From positions 1 through 11,136 of the forward strand of contig CAZJPS010000041.1 of NCBI GenBank assembly GCA_964548055.1: 11,136 nt of DNA. The letters run 5' to 3'. The translations under genes were made by a program, and so were the position numbers. Shown here piece by piece: positions 1 through 6,714 of the stretch (the first letter of the stretch is position 1; each line of letters opens with the position of its first letter). The notes beneath the pieces were generated by a model. It saw only the letters and a list, made by a program, of their open reading frames with translations, did not search any database and was not told where the DNA came from. The DNA is from CAZJPS01 sp964548055. GTDB taxonomy: Bacteria > Patescibacteriota > Gracilibacteria > Peribacterales > Peribacteraceae.

Positions 1-1971
1 AATAAAACAGATCAGGCTTCAAAGGGATACTTGAATGTGAAGTATCCATCGCTCTCATTAAATATGTCGAATGACAAAGTTCAAATCGCAAAGTCGTGCA
101 CAGATTTACAGGCATTTGCGTCCGAAGCAGGAAGAACAAATTCGAGCGTATATTTTTATGGTAGAGGAGGAGGAATGCTGCAAGAAGGTGCAATGAACAC
201 AGCGGCTCCTGCAGCAGCCCCCAGAGAAATGGATTCAAAAGCATCGAATCAATCGGGAAATTATTCACAAACAAACGTACAAGTTGAAGGAGTAGATGAA
301 GCTGATATTGTAAAAACAGACGGTAATTATCTGTATTTTGTGCGAAATGCTGATCGCTCTACAGTACGAATTGTAAAAATTAATCCTGCAAATGATCTTA
401 AAGAGGTAGCAAAAATTGATTTTGGAGAAGACCAGGTAATGCCGCAGGACCTTTATGTAGAAAATGGAAAACTAATTGTTATTGGTCAACGCACAATCTT
501 CTACGCCATGCCCATGATCCGAAGCATGGAGTCAAAAATGATTGCACCTGATTATTATCCTGGGCACATGCAGAAGCCTCGTGTTGATGTGCGAATTTAT
601 TCGATATCTGATCCAACGAACCCTAAACACGAACGCACGCTTTCTTTTGATGGCAATACAACTTCTACACGCAGAATTGGAAATAAGCTCTACCTTGTCC
701 TCAATCAACCTGTGTACTGGGGAGGCCCAATTCCTCTCTTAGAAAAAGATCTGATTCCAAACGTAGAAGATTCTAAAACAGGAAAAACGACGCCTATCAC
801 TAGCTGCAATAGAGTCTCCATCCTGCCACATATTCCATCTCCTCAGTACATGACGGTAGCAGTGATACGTACAGATGATATGAATGCTGAACCTAAAACA
901 GCCGTCGTTCTTGGGAATGCAGAGAATGTGTACTCATCGCTGAAAAATTTATATGTGGCGAATACTGAATGGACGTACAATTGGAAATCTGAATTTGGAA
1001 GCAGCCAGGAAAAAACAAATTTATATCGCTTTGAATTTTCAGACACGGGGATTGATTTAAAAACTCAAGGAAGTGTCCCCGGAAGAATCTTGAATCAATT
1101 CTCGATGGATGAAAAAGATAACACCTTCCGCATTGCGACAACACAATCTGCTGTATGGACCGGAGGAGAAAAACCATCCAAGCCGGCTTCCAACAATCTG
1201 TATATTCTGAATACAGCGGCTTTAGAAAAAGTAGGCGAGATTACAAATATTGCCCCAGGCGAAACTATCTATTCAGCACGTTTCATGGGGGATCGGGCCT
1301 ACCTCGTTACATTCAAGACAGTAGATCCTTTCTTTGTGGTAGATGTGAGCGATGCGCGCAATCCAAAAATCCTTGGGCAGCTCAAAATCCCTGGCTACAG
1401 CCAATATCTGCATCCTTATGATGACACACATGTGATTGGCTTTGGAAAGGAAGTAGATGCCTCCATTGATGCTGACAAAGTGCACAGCGATGACGCCGTA
1501 TACTACACAGCCATTCAAGGATTGAAGATATCGTTGTTTGATGTAACCGATGTATCAAAGCCAACAGAAATGTTTAAGACTGTGATTGGTGATCGTGGAA
1601 CAGAAAGTGCAGTTTTGCAAAATCACAAAGCATTGCTGTTCGAAAAAGATCGTGGACTTCTCAGCTTCCCTGTTCTTGTAACTAAAATTCCAGACGGACA
1701 ACCAAAGAATGCAGAAGCAAATCCGGTATTCCAAGGTGCGTACGTTTATAATCTTTCTCTCAAAAATGGATTTACATTAAAGGGCACCATCACACACTAT
1801 GATGATCCCGACGTATTCACAAAGTCCGGTGGCTACTGGTACAACATAGGACGTGATATTGATCGCATTGTGCGCGTTGGTAACTCCCTCATCACGCTCT
1901 CACAGGCTAGCGTGAGAAGCCATACCGAAAGCTCACTAAAAGAAGAAGGAAAAGTGGAGATTAAACAATAG
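1..1971 (+). CDS. Secreted beta-propeller domain protein, 5'-truncated by window edge
   Basis: The reading frame is open from base 1 with no in-frame stop upstream, so the TTG at 31 is probably internal and the true start, with any signal peptide, lies before the window. The visible part resembles the Beta_propel family (PF09826; secreted proteins with a C-terminal beta-propeller distantly related to WD-40). Family-like segments are VQVEGVDEADIVKTDG (about bases 280-325), DPFFVVDVSDARNPKILG, YLHPYDDTHVIGFGKE, GLKISLFDVTDVSKP and VIGDRGTESAVLQNHKALLF, all in the order seen in that family. An Ala/Met/Gly-rich linker (about bases 170-240) precedes the propeller. The C-terminus ends naturally at TAG. 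The role is unknown; family members are extracytoplasmic and some may be anchored to the envelope. Family call is confident, function is not. Confidence 0.85.
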   Translation, partial: NKTDQASKGYLNVKYPSLSLNMSNDKVQIAKSCTDLQAFASEAGRTNSSVYFYGRGGGMLQEGAMNTAAPAAAPREMDSKASNQSGNYSQTNVQVEGVDEADIVKTDGNYLYFVRNADRSTVRIVKINPANDLKEVAKIDFGEDQVMPQDLYVENGKLIVIGQRTIFYAMPMIRSMESKMIAPDYYPGHMQKPRVDVRIYSISDPTNPKHERTLSFDGNTTSTRRIGNKLYLVLNQPVYWGGPIPLLEKDLIPNVEDSKTGKTTPITSCNRVSILPHIPSPQYMTVAVIRTDDMNAEPKTAVVLGNAENVYSSLKNLYVANTEWTYNWKSEFGSSQEKTNLYRFEFSDTGIDLKTQGSVPGRILNQFSMDEKDNTFRIATTQSAVWTGGEKPSKPASNNLYILNTAALEKVGEITNIAPGETIYSARFMGDRAYLVTFKTVDPFFVVDVSDARNPKILGQLKIPGYSQYLHPYDDTHVIGFGKEVDASIDADKVHSDDAVYYTAIQGLKISLFDVTDVSKPTEMFKTVIGDRGTESAVLQNHKALLFEKDRGLLSFPVLVTKIPDGQPKNAEANPVFQGAYVYNLSLKNGFTLKGTITHYDDPDVFTKSGGYWYNIGRDIDRIVRVGNSLITLSQASVRSHTESSLKEEGKVEIKQ

Positions 1972-1981
1972 ATAGATGAAG

Positions 1982-2018
1982 ACCATGGTAGAGGCTACAT
2001 GCCCTACCATGGTTTTTT
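1982..2018 (+). terminator. Strong rho-independent terminator after the beta-propeller gene
   Basis: The arms accatggtag (1982-1991) and ctaccatggt (2004-2013) are perfectly complementary. After a one-base bulge (A1992) the stem continues with ggc/gcc (1993-1995/2001-2003) around a 5-nt loop. A run of six T (2013-2018) overlaps the end of the stem. It begins 10 nt after the TAG at 1969-1971. On the opposite strand the hairpin lacks a good U tract, so it is probably a one-way terminator. Confidence 0.9.
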
Positions 2019-2301
2019 AGTATTCTGATTCTTGTGCAATTACTTCAGTGAAAGCCTCCCATAACTGATATCTAGTTTCTTCACAAGAACGCCACGTTGG
2101 GAAAAAACAATCCAAACCTCCTAAAGCCATAGCCTCAAGCACAGATGGTTCAAGCACATTATTTTCCAGCACACGAAGCATTGCCGTACGAGCAGGCGCA
2201 AAAAAGTTATGCGCAAACCATGGGATCGAGCCTTTTTGATGATGAGCCTGTGTGTGAACAACTTCTTTTTGGCTATACGCTGCTTCAAGAGAATGATTCA
2301 T
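2017..2301 (-). CDS. Small hypothetical protein, 94 aa
   Basis: I do not recognise the protein. It starts MNHSLEAAYSQKEVV, has a His-rich patch (HTQAHHQKG, residues 16-24), a Trp/Phe-rich middle and an acidic C-terminus; no signal peptide or membrane segment is evident, so it is probably cytoplasmic. Support for it being a real gene: a good promoter-like pair on its strand (TTGAAA, 16-nt spacer, TACATT) ends 9 nt before its ATG, matching the geometry of its neighbours, and it fills the gap between a terminator and folD exactly. Its TAA stop (2017-2019) falls in the T-run of the opposite-strand terminator. It is divergent from folD. There is no Shine-Dalgarno site. It could still be a chance ORF. 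Confidence 0.55.
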   Translation of the reverse strand: MNHSLEAAYSQKEVVHTQAHHQKGSIPWFAHNFFAPARTAMLRVLENNVLEPSVLEAMALGGLDCFFPTWRSCEETRYQLWEAFTEVIAQESEY

Positions 2302-2310
2302 AGCCGGAGT

Positions 2311-2338
2311 AATGTACTGATTTTCAGCTCAATTTCAA
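2311..2338 (-). promoter_or_regulatory. Sigma70-like promoter for the 94-aa gene
   Basis: Read on the minus strand: -35 TTGAAA (2333-2338), 16-nt spacer, -10 TACATT (2311-2316). The ATG (2299-2301) begins 9 nt after the -10, so transcription should start within a few bases of the start codon. Confidence 0.45.
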
Positions 2339-2373
2339 TATTTTTACCTATATTCGAAATATGCAAAAACCCC

Positions 2374-2379
2374 TATAAT
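2374..2379 (+). promoter_or_regulatory. Consensus -10 box of folD, directly abutting the start codon
   Basis: A perfect TATAAT lies 6 nt before the folD ATG (2386). Initiation about 7 nt downstream of a -10 would start the RNA at or next to the A of ATG, giving a leaderless mRNA. No good -35 is visible (closest is TTCGAA, 2353-2358, with a short 15-nt spacer). That site sits in a small inverted repeat, ATATT-CGA-AATAT (2350-2362), which might be an operator. Confidence 0.5.
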
Positions 2380-2385
2380 GGAGCC

Positions 2386-3231
2386 ATGTCCGCAATCCTC
2401 CTCACTGGGAAAGAAGTAGCTGCGGCAATGTTTGAAGAATTAAAGCCTCTCGTTAAAAAACGAGACCCCAAACTTGTCATCGTCCAAGTAGGAAACGATC
2501 CCGCCAGCGAGAGTTATATCCGTCAAAAATTTAAAAGTTGCGAAGCTGTTGGAATGCGGAGCGAACATAAGCATTTACCGGAGCAAACGACGTCTGAAGA
2601 GCTATTCACCGTAATTAAAGAGCTTAATGACGATACTGATGTATCAGGTTTTATTGTTCAACTCCCACTACCAAAACATTTAGAAAAATTTGTGCCGGAA
2701 GTAATCAAGGCAATTGATCCTACAAAAGATGTAGATGGATTTGGGGCATACAACCTGGGAAAAACTTTTCTCTCCCTTGAATTTGAACATCTTCCACCTG
2801 CCACTCCTGCGGGAGTTATTGAGATGCTGAGATATTACAAAATTCCTGTAGAAGGAAAACATGTAGTGATTGTGGGACGAAGTAACATCGTAGGAAAGCC
2901 GCTCGCAGTCATGATGATCAACCGTGGTGCAACGGTGACTGTTTGTCATTCAAAAACATCCGATCTATCTGCAATGACCAAGCAGGCCGACATTCTATGC
3001 GTGGCTGTAGGTAAAGCAAAACTAATCACGAAAGAGATGGTGAAAAAGGGAGCAGTGGTCATCGATATTGGAATAAACAGAGTAGATGGAAAACTGTGTG
3101 GTGATGTGGATTTTGAAAATGTAAAAGAAATTGCGTCTGCCATCACTCCAGTTCCAGGAGGAGTGGGACCACTGACTGTTGCAAGTTTAATTCGAAATTG
3201 TGTGAGAGCGAAGGAAAAACAGCTGAAGTAA
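2386..3231 (+). CDS. folD: Bifunctional methylenetetrahydrofolate dehydrogenase/methenyl-THF cyclohydrolase
   Basis: FolD oxidises 5,10-methylene-THF with NAD(P)+ and hydrolyses the product to 10-formyl-THF, the formyl donor for purine synthesis and initiator Met-tRNA. The 281-residue length is normal. Visible motifs: VGNDPASESYIRQKFKSC (35-52) with the catalytic Tyr44 and Lys48; VQLPLP (91-96) with Gln92; KDVDGF (114-119); PATPAG (138-143), where the common Cys of PCTPxG is Ala; the Rossmann segment VVIVGRSNIVGKP (160-172); CHSKT (187-191); and TPVPGGVGPLTVASLI (254-269). The ATG at 2386 is chosen because MSAILLTGKEVA is the family's N-terminus; the frame is open back to 2209, but that extension is not FolD-like and overlaps the opposite gene. 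The GGAG at 2380-2383 is only 2 nt from the ATG, too close for a normal ribosome site. Cytoplasmic; it neighbours purF and purD. Confidence 0.97.
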   Translation: MSAILLTGKEVAAAMFEELKPLVKKRDPKLVIVQVGNDPASESYIRQKFKSCEAVGMRSEHKHLPEQTTSEELFTVIKELNDDTDVSGFIVQLPLPKHLEKFVPEVIKAIDPTKDVDGFGAYNLGKTFLSLEFEHLPPATPAGVIEMLRYYKIPVEGKHVVIVGRSNIVGKPLAVMMINRGATVTVCHSKTSDLSAMTKQADILCVAVGKAKLITKEMVKKGAVVIDIGINRVDGKLCGDVDFENVKEIASAITPVPGGVGPLTVASLIRNCVRAKEKQLK

Positions 3232-3236
3232 TTCTT

Positions 3237-3545
3237 TTATCGATTTTTCATGTGCGTGAAATTCAGAAAGGCATGAATACCTTCAATTATTTCATCACAA
3301 ATAATCTTTATCTCTCTCGGAGGTTCTACCTTTCCTTCATCTGCTAAAAAATCACGCATAAAACTTATAGCATCATTAGCTCGATCTCGTAAAATAGTGT
3401 TTTGTTGCAATAAATTTTTTAATTGCTTCTTAAACAAAACTTGAATTTCACCAAAAAGCACTGCTGTTTTCTTACTATTTTTCAAACGCATTTCGACCAT
3501 ATGCATGAAATCCTTTTGCGATAATTCTGGACTTTGAAAAGCCAT
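3237..3545 (-). CDS. Small hypothetical helical protein, 102 aa
   Basis: I do not recognise the protein. It is charged and predicted by eye to be mostly alpha-helical: a Lys/Leu-rich middle (FGEIQVLFKKQLKNLLQQN, about residues 31-49) could form an amphipathic helix or short coiled coil, and a PPRE turn precedes a last helix (EIKIICDEIIEGIHAFLNF). There is no signal peptide or membrane segment. Support for a real gene: the best promoter in the window on its strand (TTGTAA-16 nt-TATAAT) ends 9 nt before the ATG, and the stop lies just 5 nt beyond the convergent folD stop, so the space is fully used. No Shine-Dalgarno site. It is divergent from purF. Confidence 0.7.
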   Translation of the reverse strand: MAFQSPELSQKDFMHMVEMRLKNSKKTAVLFGEIQVLFKKQLKNLLQQNTILRDRANDAISFMRDFLADEGKVEPPREIKIICDEIIEGIHAFLNFTHMKNR

Positions 3546-3554
3546 AAGAAATTA

Positions 3555-3582
3555 ATTATAAAATCTACTTAAAAATTTACAA
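3555..3582 (-). promoter_or_regulatory. Sigma70-like promoter for the 102-aa gene
   Basis: Minus strand: -35 TTGTAA (3577-3582), 16-nt spacer, perfect -10 TATAAT (3555-3560), then 9 nt to the ATG at 3545. The predicted transcript start is about 2-4 nt before the start codon. It is back to back with the purF promoter. Confidence 0.6.
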
Positions 3583-3587
3583 TGCCC

Positions 3588-3615
3588 TTGTAGTAAGCCT
3601 TAAAATCCTTACAAT
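3588..3615 (+). promoter_or_regulatory. Probable purF promoter
   Basis: TTGTAG (3588-3593), 16-nt spacer, TACAAT (3610-3615). Transcription would begin near 3622, giving purF a leader of about 100 nt, unlike the near-leaderless genes around it. The leader holds a long hairpin and a heptamer repeat. Confidence 0.5.
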
Positions 3616-3646
3616 AGACACGTGGATATCACTGCCGCGTTTATTT

Positions 3647-3672
3647 CGGCTTCTCCCTCACGGGAAAGGCCG
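3647..3672 (+). promoter_or_regulatory. Long hairpin in the purF 5' leader
   Basis: The arms 3647-3657 (cggcttctccc) and 3662-3672 (gggaaaggccg) pair over 11 positions with one C-A mismatch and one G-U pair, closed by the loop tcac. No T-run follows, so it is not an intrinsic terminator as written. It could be a regulatory leader structure or a remnant of a dispersed palindromic repeat. Confidence 0.5.
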
Positions 3673-3683
3673 TGCTTCAAGTT

Positions 3684-3718
3684 GCCTAAAACCTATCACC
3701 TACAACCTACAACCTAAC
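3684..3718 (+). repeat. Heptamer tandem repeat ending at the purF start codon
   Basis: There are five consecutive 7-nt units: gcctaaa, acctatc, acctaca, acctaca, acctaac. All five carry CCTA at positions 2-5; the last ends 2 nt before the ATG at 3721. The tract has almost no G and should be unstructured. It occupies exactly the place where a ribosome site would be. Confidence 0.7.
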
Positions 3719-3720
3719 GT

Positions 3721-5214
3721 ATGTGCGGAATTCTTGCAGTATCGGGCTATAAGGACGCAATTCAGGATCTGTATGATGGCCTGATTGTTCTGCAGCATAG
3801 AGGCCAAGATGCGGCCGGAATCGTTACTTTTGATAGCCAGTTTCACTTAAAGAAAGCCAACGGAATGGTGCGAGATGTGTTCCATTCGCATTCACTGCAG
3901 CGGTTACGCGGTCCTATGGGAATAGGTCACGTACGTTACCCAACTGCAGGGTGTAACAGTGAATTTGAGGCGCAGCCTTTCTTTGTTAATTCACCGTTTG
4001 GAATCGCCCTTGCACATAATGGAAACCTTACCAATTCTCGTCAGCTCGCGAAAGAAATCAAAGAGCAAGATTATCGTCATCTCAATACCACCTCCGATTC
4101 CGAAGTACTTCTGAATGTATTTTCACTAGCGCTGCGAAAGCAAAAACCTAAAAACCTTACTGCCGATCACGTCTTTCGTGCAGTACGAACTGTGCATCGT
4201 AGATGCAGAGGAAGTTACTCCGCTGTCGCTCTCATCGGAGGTCACGGCATCCTCGCTTTTCGCGATCCATTCGGTATTCGACCACTGCAATTAGGAAAAA
4301 GGAAATACGGAATGAAGGAGGAATACATTCTCTGTTCCGAAAATACGTTGATGAAACCTCTTGGATATGAATTTGTGCGTGATTTACTTCCTGGTGAAGC
4401 AGTATTCATCGATAAACAAAATCAGGTGCATGCACGAGTATGTAAGCAGGGAATTCTTTCTCCTTGTGCTTTTGAGTGGGTGTATCTCGCAGCTCCAGAT
4501 TCAATTTTGGATAATGTCTCGGTATACAAAGCGCGCGTCCGTATGGGTGAATCACTTGCAGAGCAAATCAGAAAGAGCGGCGTGCACATCGATTCCATCA
4601 TTCCCATCCCCGATTCTTCCCGTGCTGCTGCTGCCGGACTCGCAGATAAGCTCAAAATTCGTTACCGTGAGGGATTTGTGAAGAACCGCTACATCGGAAG
4701 AACCTTCATCATGCCAGGCCAAGCAATGCGTCAGCGCAGCCTTCACTTTAAAATTCACCCAATAGATCTGGAATTCAAGGGGAATAATGTGCTCCTTGTC
4801 GATGACTCCATTGTGCGTGGAAATACCAGCCGTAAAATCGTTGAAATGGCTCGTGAAGCAGGTGCTAAAAAGGTCTACTTCGCTTCTGCTTCGCCACCAG
4901 TAACAGGACCCTGCCCATACGGCGTAGACATTCCGACAACTGAGGAATTGATTGGAGCGAATCACACGATAGATGAAGTGCGTGCCTTCATAGGTGCAGA
5001 CGGTCTCTTTTACGCAAAAGTAGATGATATGGTCAAATCTATTCGGGCTGGGAACCGTACTCTTAAACAGCTTTGCACGGGTTGCTTTAATGGGCGCTAT
5101 CCAACCCCTGAAGTAAATAAGAAATTACTGCTCGAAATGGCAACCGTCCGCAATACAACAAGAGATGCTGGAATAGAAGCCGAGGAGCCCGCGGGTGCGA
5201 TGACAATGATTTAA
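3721..5214 (+). CDS. purF: Amidophosphoribosyltransferase, [4Fe-4S] type
   Basis: PurF makes phosphoribosylamine from PRPP and glutamine, the committed step of purine synthesis (cytoplasmic). The N-terminal glutaminase is class II: Cys2 follows Met1 directly, so no propeptide is present. Further motifs are QHRGQDAAGI (25-34), GHVRYPTAG (69-77) and AHNGN (98-102). The C-terminal phosphoribosyltransferase has PDSS (297-300) and the PRPP loop LLVDDSIVRGNT (358-369). Cys249, Cys398 (GPCPYGVD), Cys452 and Cys455 (LCTGC) match the four [4Fe-4S] ligands of the Bacillus subtilis enzyme, so an oxygen-sensitive cluster is expected. The length of 497 is close to the family norm. The ATG must be used because Cys2 must follow it. 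No Shine-Dalgarno site is present. purD follows on the same strand. Confidence 0.97.
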   Translation: MCGILAVSGYKDAIQDLYDGLIVLQHRGQDAAGIVTFDSQFHLKKANGMVRDVFHSHSLQRLRGPMGIGHVRYPTAGCNSEFEAQPFFVNSPFGIALAHNGNLTNSRQLAKEIKEQDYRHLNTTSDSEVLLNVFSLALRKQKPKNLTADHVFRAVRTVHRRCRGSYSAVALIGGHGILAFRDPFGIRPLQLGKRKYGMKEEYILCSENTLMKPLGYEFVRDLLPGEAVFIDKQNQVHARVCKQGILSPCAFEWVYLAAPDSILDNVSVYKARVRMGESLAEQIRKSGVHIDSIIPIPDSSRAAAAGLADKLKIRYREGFVKNRYIGRTFIMPGQAMRQRSLHFKIHPIDLEFKGNNVLLVDDSIVRGNTSRKIVEMAREAGAKKVYFASASPPVTGPCPYGVDIPTTEELIGANHTIDEVRAFIGADGLFYAKVDDMVKSIRAGNRTLKQLCTGCFNGRYPTPEVNKKLLLEMATVRNTTRDAGIEAEEPAGAMTMI

Positions 5215-5217
5215 AGA

Positions 5218-5275
5218 GCATGTCACCCTGAGTTCGTCCCTTTGACTAACTCAGGACAGGCTCCGGGCGACATGC
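5218..5275. repeat. REP-like imperfect palindrome (copy A)
   Basis: The outer arms gcatgtc (5218-5224) and gacatgc (5269-5275) are exact inverted repeats and continue inward with ccctgag/ctccggg (one mismatch). An alternative inner hairpin pairs cctgagtt (5227-5234) with aactcagg (5248-5255) perfectly. The GTCACCCTGAG core resembles dispersed REP-type palindromes common in many bacterial genomes. It begins 3 nt after the purF stop and could act as an mRNA-stabilising or attenuating structure between purF and purD. Confidence 0.65.
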
Positions 5276-5301
5276 GGTCCCGGAGGAAGTATTTCCAGAG
5301 C

Positions 5302-5328
5302 GTCATGGTTCGACGAACTCACCATGAC
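5302..5328. repeat. REP-like palindrome (copy B)
   Basis: The arms gtcatggt (5302-5309) and accatgac (5321-5328) are perfect inverted repeats. A competing inner pair is gttcg/cgaac (5308-5312/5314-5318). In inverted orientation this 27-nt element matches 24 of 27 positions of the copy at 11079-11105, so the two belong to one family. Confidence 0.75.
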
Positions 5329-5332
5329 AACG

Positions 5333-5338
5333 TATTCT
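5333..5338 (+). promoter_or_regulatory. Possible -10 box before purD
   Basis: TATTCT lies 8 nt before the purD ATG at 5347, in the short-spacing pattern seen at other starts here. No convincing -35 is present because the upstream bases are the palindrome of copy B. purD may instead be read through from purF. Confidence 0.25.
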
Positions 5339-5346
5339 ATATCCCT

Positions 5347-6705
5347 ATGAAAATCCTCCTCATCACCTCCTCCGCCCGCGGCCACGCCCTTGCAGAAGCT
5401 CTGGCAAGAAGCAGGCACAAGCCCGAGATCATCAACATCTGCCCAAACAGAAATCCTGGGCTTTTACAGATTGCATCTGAGCAACATGTGATGAACATCA
5501 TGGATTTTCCAAAAGTGCTCGACATCGCCAAAAAAACCAAACCAGATTTTGCGGTGATTGGTCCAGATGATCCTATTGGAAACGGACTTGCCGACGAGCT
5601 AGAAAAGATTGGAATTCCTAGTATGGCCCCTAAAAAGATGCTCGCAAGAGTAGAAAGCAGTAAAGGTTTTACACGTGAACTTTTACAGAAGCACAACATT
5701 GATGCATCACCTAAGTTCAAAGTTTTTTTTAGGAAAAATAAAAATTCAGCGGAGCCCCATATTGAGAGAAAAGAACTGTACAATTTTATTGATCAAGACT
5801 TAGAAGGAAATTATGTTGTGAAATACGATGCACTCAAAGGAGGTAAAGGAGTGAAGGTGAGCGGGGAGCATCTCAACTCCATCGAAGAAGGTGTCGACTA
5901 CGCTCTGGAATGTTTGGATGAATGTGGACGAGTGGTGATCGAAGAAAAGCTGATAGGTGTGGAATTCAGTCTTCTGTCATTCGTGACTGGAAAGACCGTG
6001 ATAGACATGCCAGCAGTACAAGATCACAAGCGCGCCTACGAAGGGGATACAGGACCCAATACAGGAGGCATGGGAACATACACCGATGCTAATCACTCAC
6101 TCCCCTTCCTTACGGCTGCAGATCTCAAGCGTGCACACGAGATCAATCAACTATCTGCAGAAGCTTTAATGAAGGAATGTAACGAACCATACAAAGGAAT
6201 TCTGTACGGGGGATTCATAGCAGTAAAAGATGGAGTGCGATTGATTGAGTTTAATGCTCGCTTTGGTGACCCGGAAGCACTGAATATTCTTCCGTTACTT
6301 GAAACAGACTTTGTGGATGTATGCCTTGGAATCATCAGTGGAGAACTAAAAGAATCTGACGTGTCCTTTGCAAAAAAGGCCACTGTGTGCAAATACATAG
6401 TGCCAAAGAGCTATCCTGAGAAAAAAGAGGAGAAAGGACAGGTGGTCTTATTCCCCTCCTCCATTCCCAATAATGCTCGTATGTATTATGGAGATATCGC
6501 ACAGGACGAAGATGGAACGCTTCGGCTAGGCGGATCGCGTAGTGCGGGGATTGTAGGTATTGCGGATACGATTCGTGAAGCTGAAAAGATTGCAGAGTCG
6601 ATATGTGCACAAGTGAAAGGGCCTGTGCGATACCGAGCTGATATTGGTAAAGATTCAGCGATAGGGCAGAGAATAAGCACTATTACCTCCCTGCGTCGTA
6701 GTTAA
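5347..6705 (+). CDS. purD: Phosphoribosylamine-glycine ligase, archaeal-like
   Basis: PurD joins glycine to phosphoribosylamine using ATP, the step after PurF. It is an ATP-grasp enzyme of 452 residues. Motifs: N-terminal MKILLITSSARGHALAEAL, where the usual GGREHA loop reads SARGHA; GPDDPIGNGLAD (72-83), replacing the usual GPExPL; GGKGVKV (165-171); the block MPAVQDHKRAYEGDTGPNTGGMG (221-243, key residues QDHKR and PNTGGMG); and EFNARFGDPEALNILPLLE (301-319). The RFGDPEALN form and KATVCKYIVP (344-353) recall archaeal PurD more than the E. coli form (RFGDPETQ). There is an insert around 125-150 relative to E. coli. The ATG at 5347 is the family start; the frame is open to 5242, but that stretch is the palindromic repeats. 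It converges on the next gene with a 9-nt gap. No Shine-Dalgarno site. Confidence 0.95.
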   Translation: MKILLITSSARGHALAEALARSRHKPEIINICPNRNPGLLQIASEQHVMNIMDFPKVLDIAKKTKPDFAVIGPDDPIGNGLADELEKIGIPSMAPKKMLARVESSKGFTRELLQKHNIDASPKFKVFFRKNKNSAEPHIERKELYNFIDQDLEGNYVVKYDALKGGKGVKVSGEHLNSIEEGVDYALECLDECGRVVIEEKLIGVEFSLLSFVTGKTVIDMPAVQDHKRAYEGDTGPNTGGMGTYTDANHSLPFLTAADLKRAHEINQLSAEALMKECNEPYKGILYGGFIAVKDGVRLIEFNARFGDPEALNILPLLETDFVDVCLGIISGELKESDVSFAKKATVCKYIVPKSYPEKKEEKGQVVLFPSSIPNNARMYYGDIAQDEDGTLRLGGSRSAGIVGIADTIREAEKIAESICAQVKGPVRYRADIGKDSAIGQRISTITSLRRS

Positions 6706-6714
6706 AGCTCCCGA

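Noticed and set aside
31..33. TTG at 31 as the true start of the beta-propeller gene
   Set aside because: The frame is open upstream to base 1, no signal peptide follows the TTG, and family members need one; the gene most likely starts before the window.
2209..2385. N-terminal extension of the FolD frame back to 2209
   Set aside because: The extension is not FolD-like, overlaps the opposite-strand 94-aa gene and would read through the folD -10 box; the ATG at 2386 gives the normal FolD N-terminus and length.
3684..3718. CRISPR-like array
   Set aside because: The units are 7 nt and contiguous with no spacers, so it is a simple tandem repeat.
3616..3720. Guanine/adenine riboswitch before purF
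   Set aside because: A short GTGGATAT looks suggestive, but the conserved loop cores and P1 pairing of the purine aptamer are absent.
5242..5346. N-terminal extension of the PurD frame back to 5242
   Set aside because: These codons are the REP-like palindromes read in frame; PurD proteins begin at the MKILLI strand encoded from 5347.
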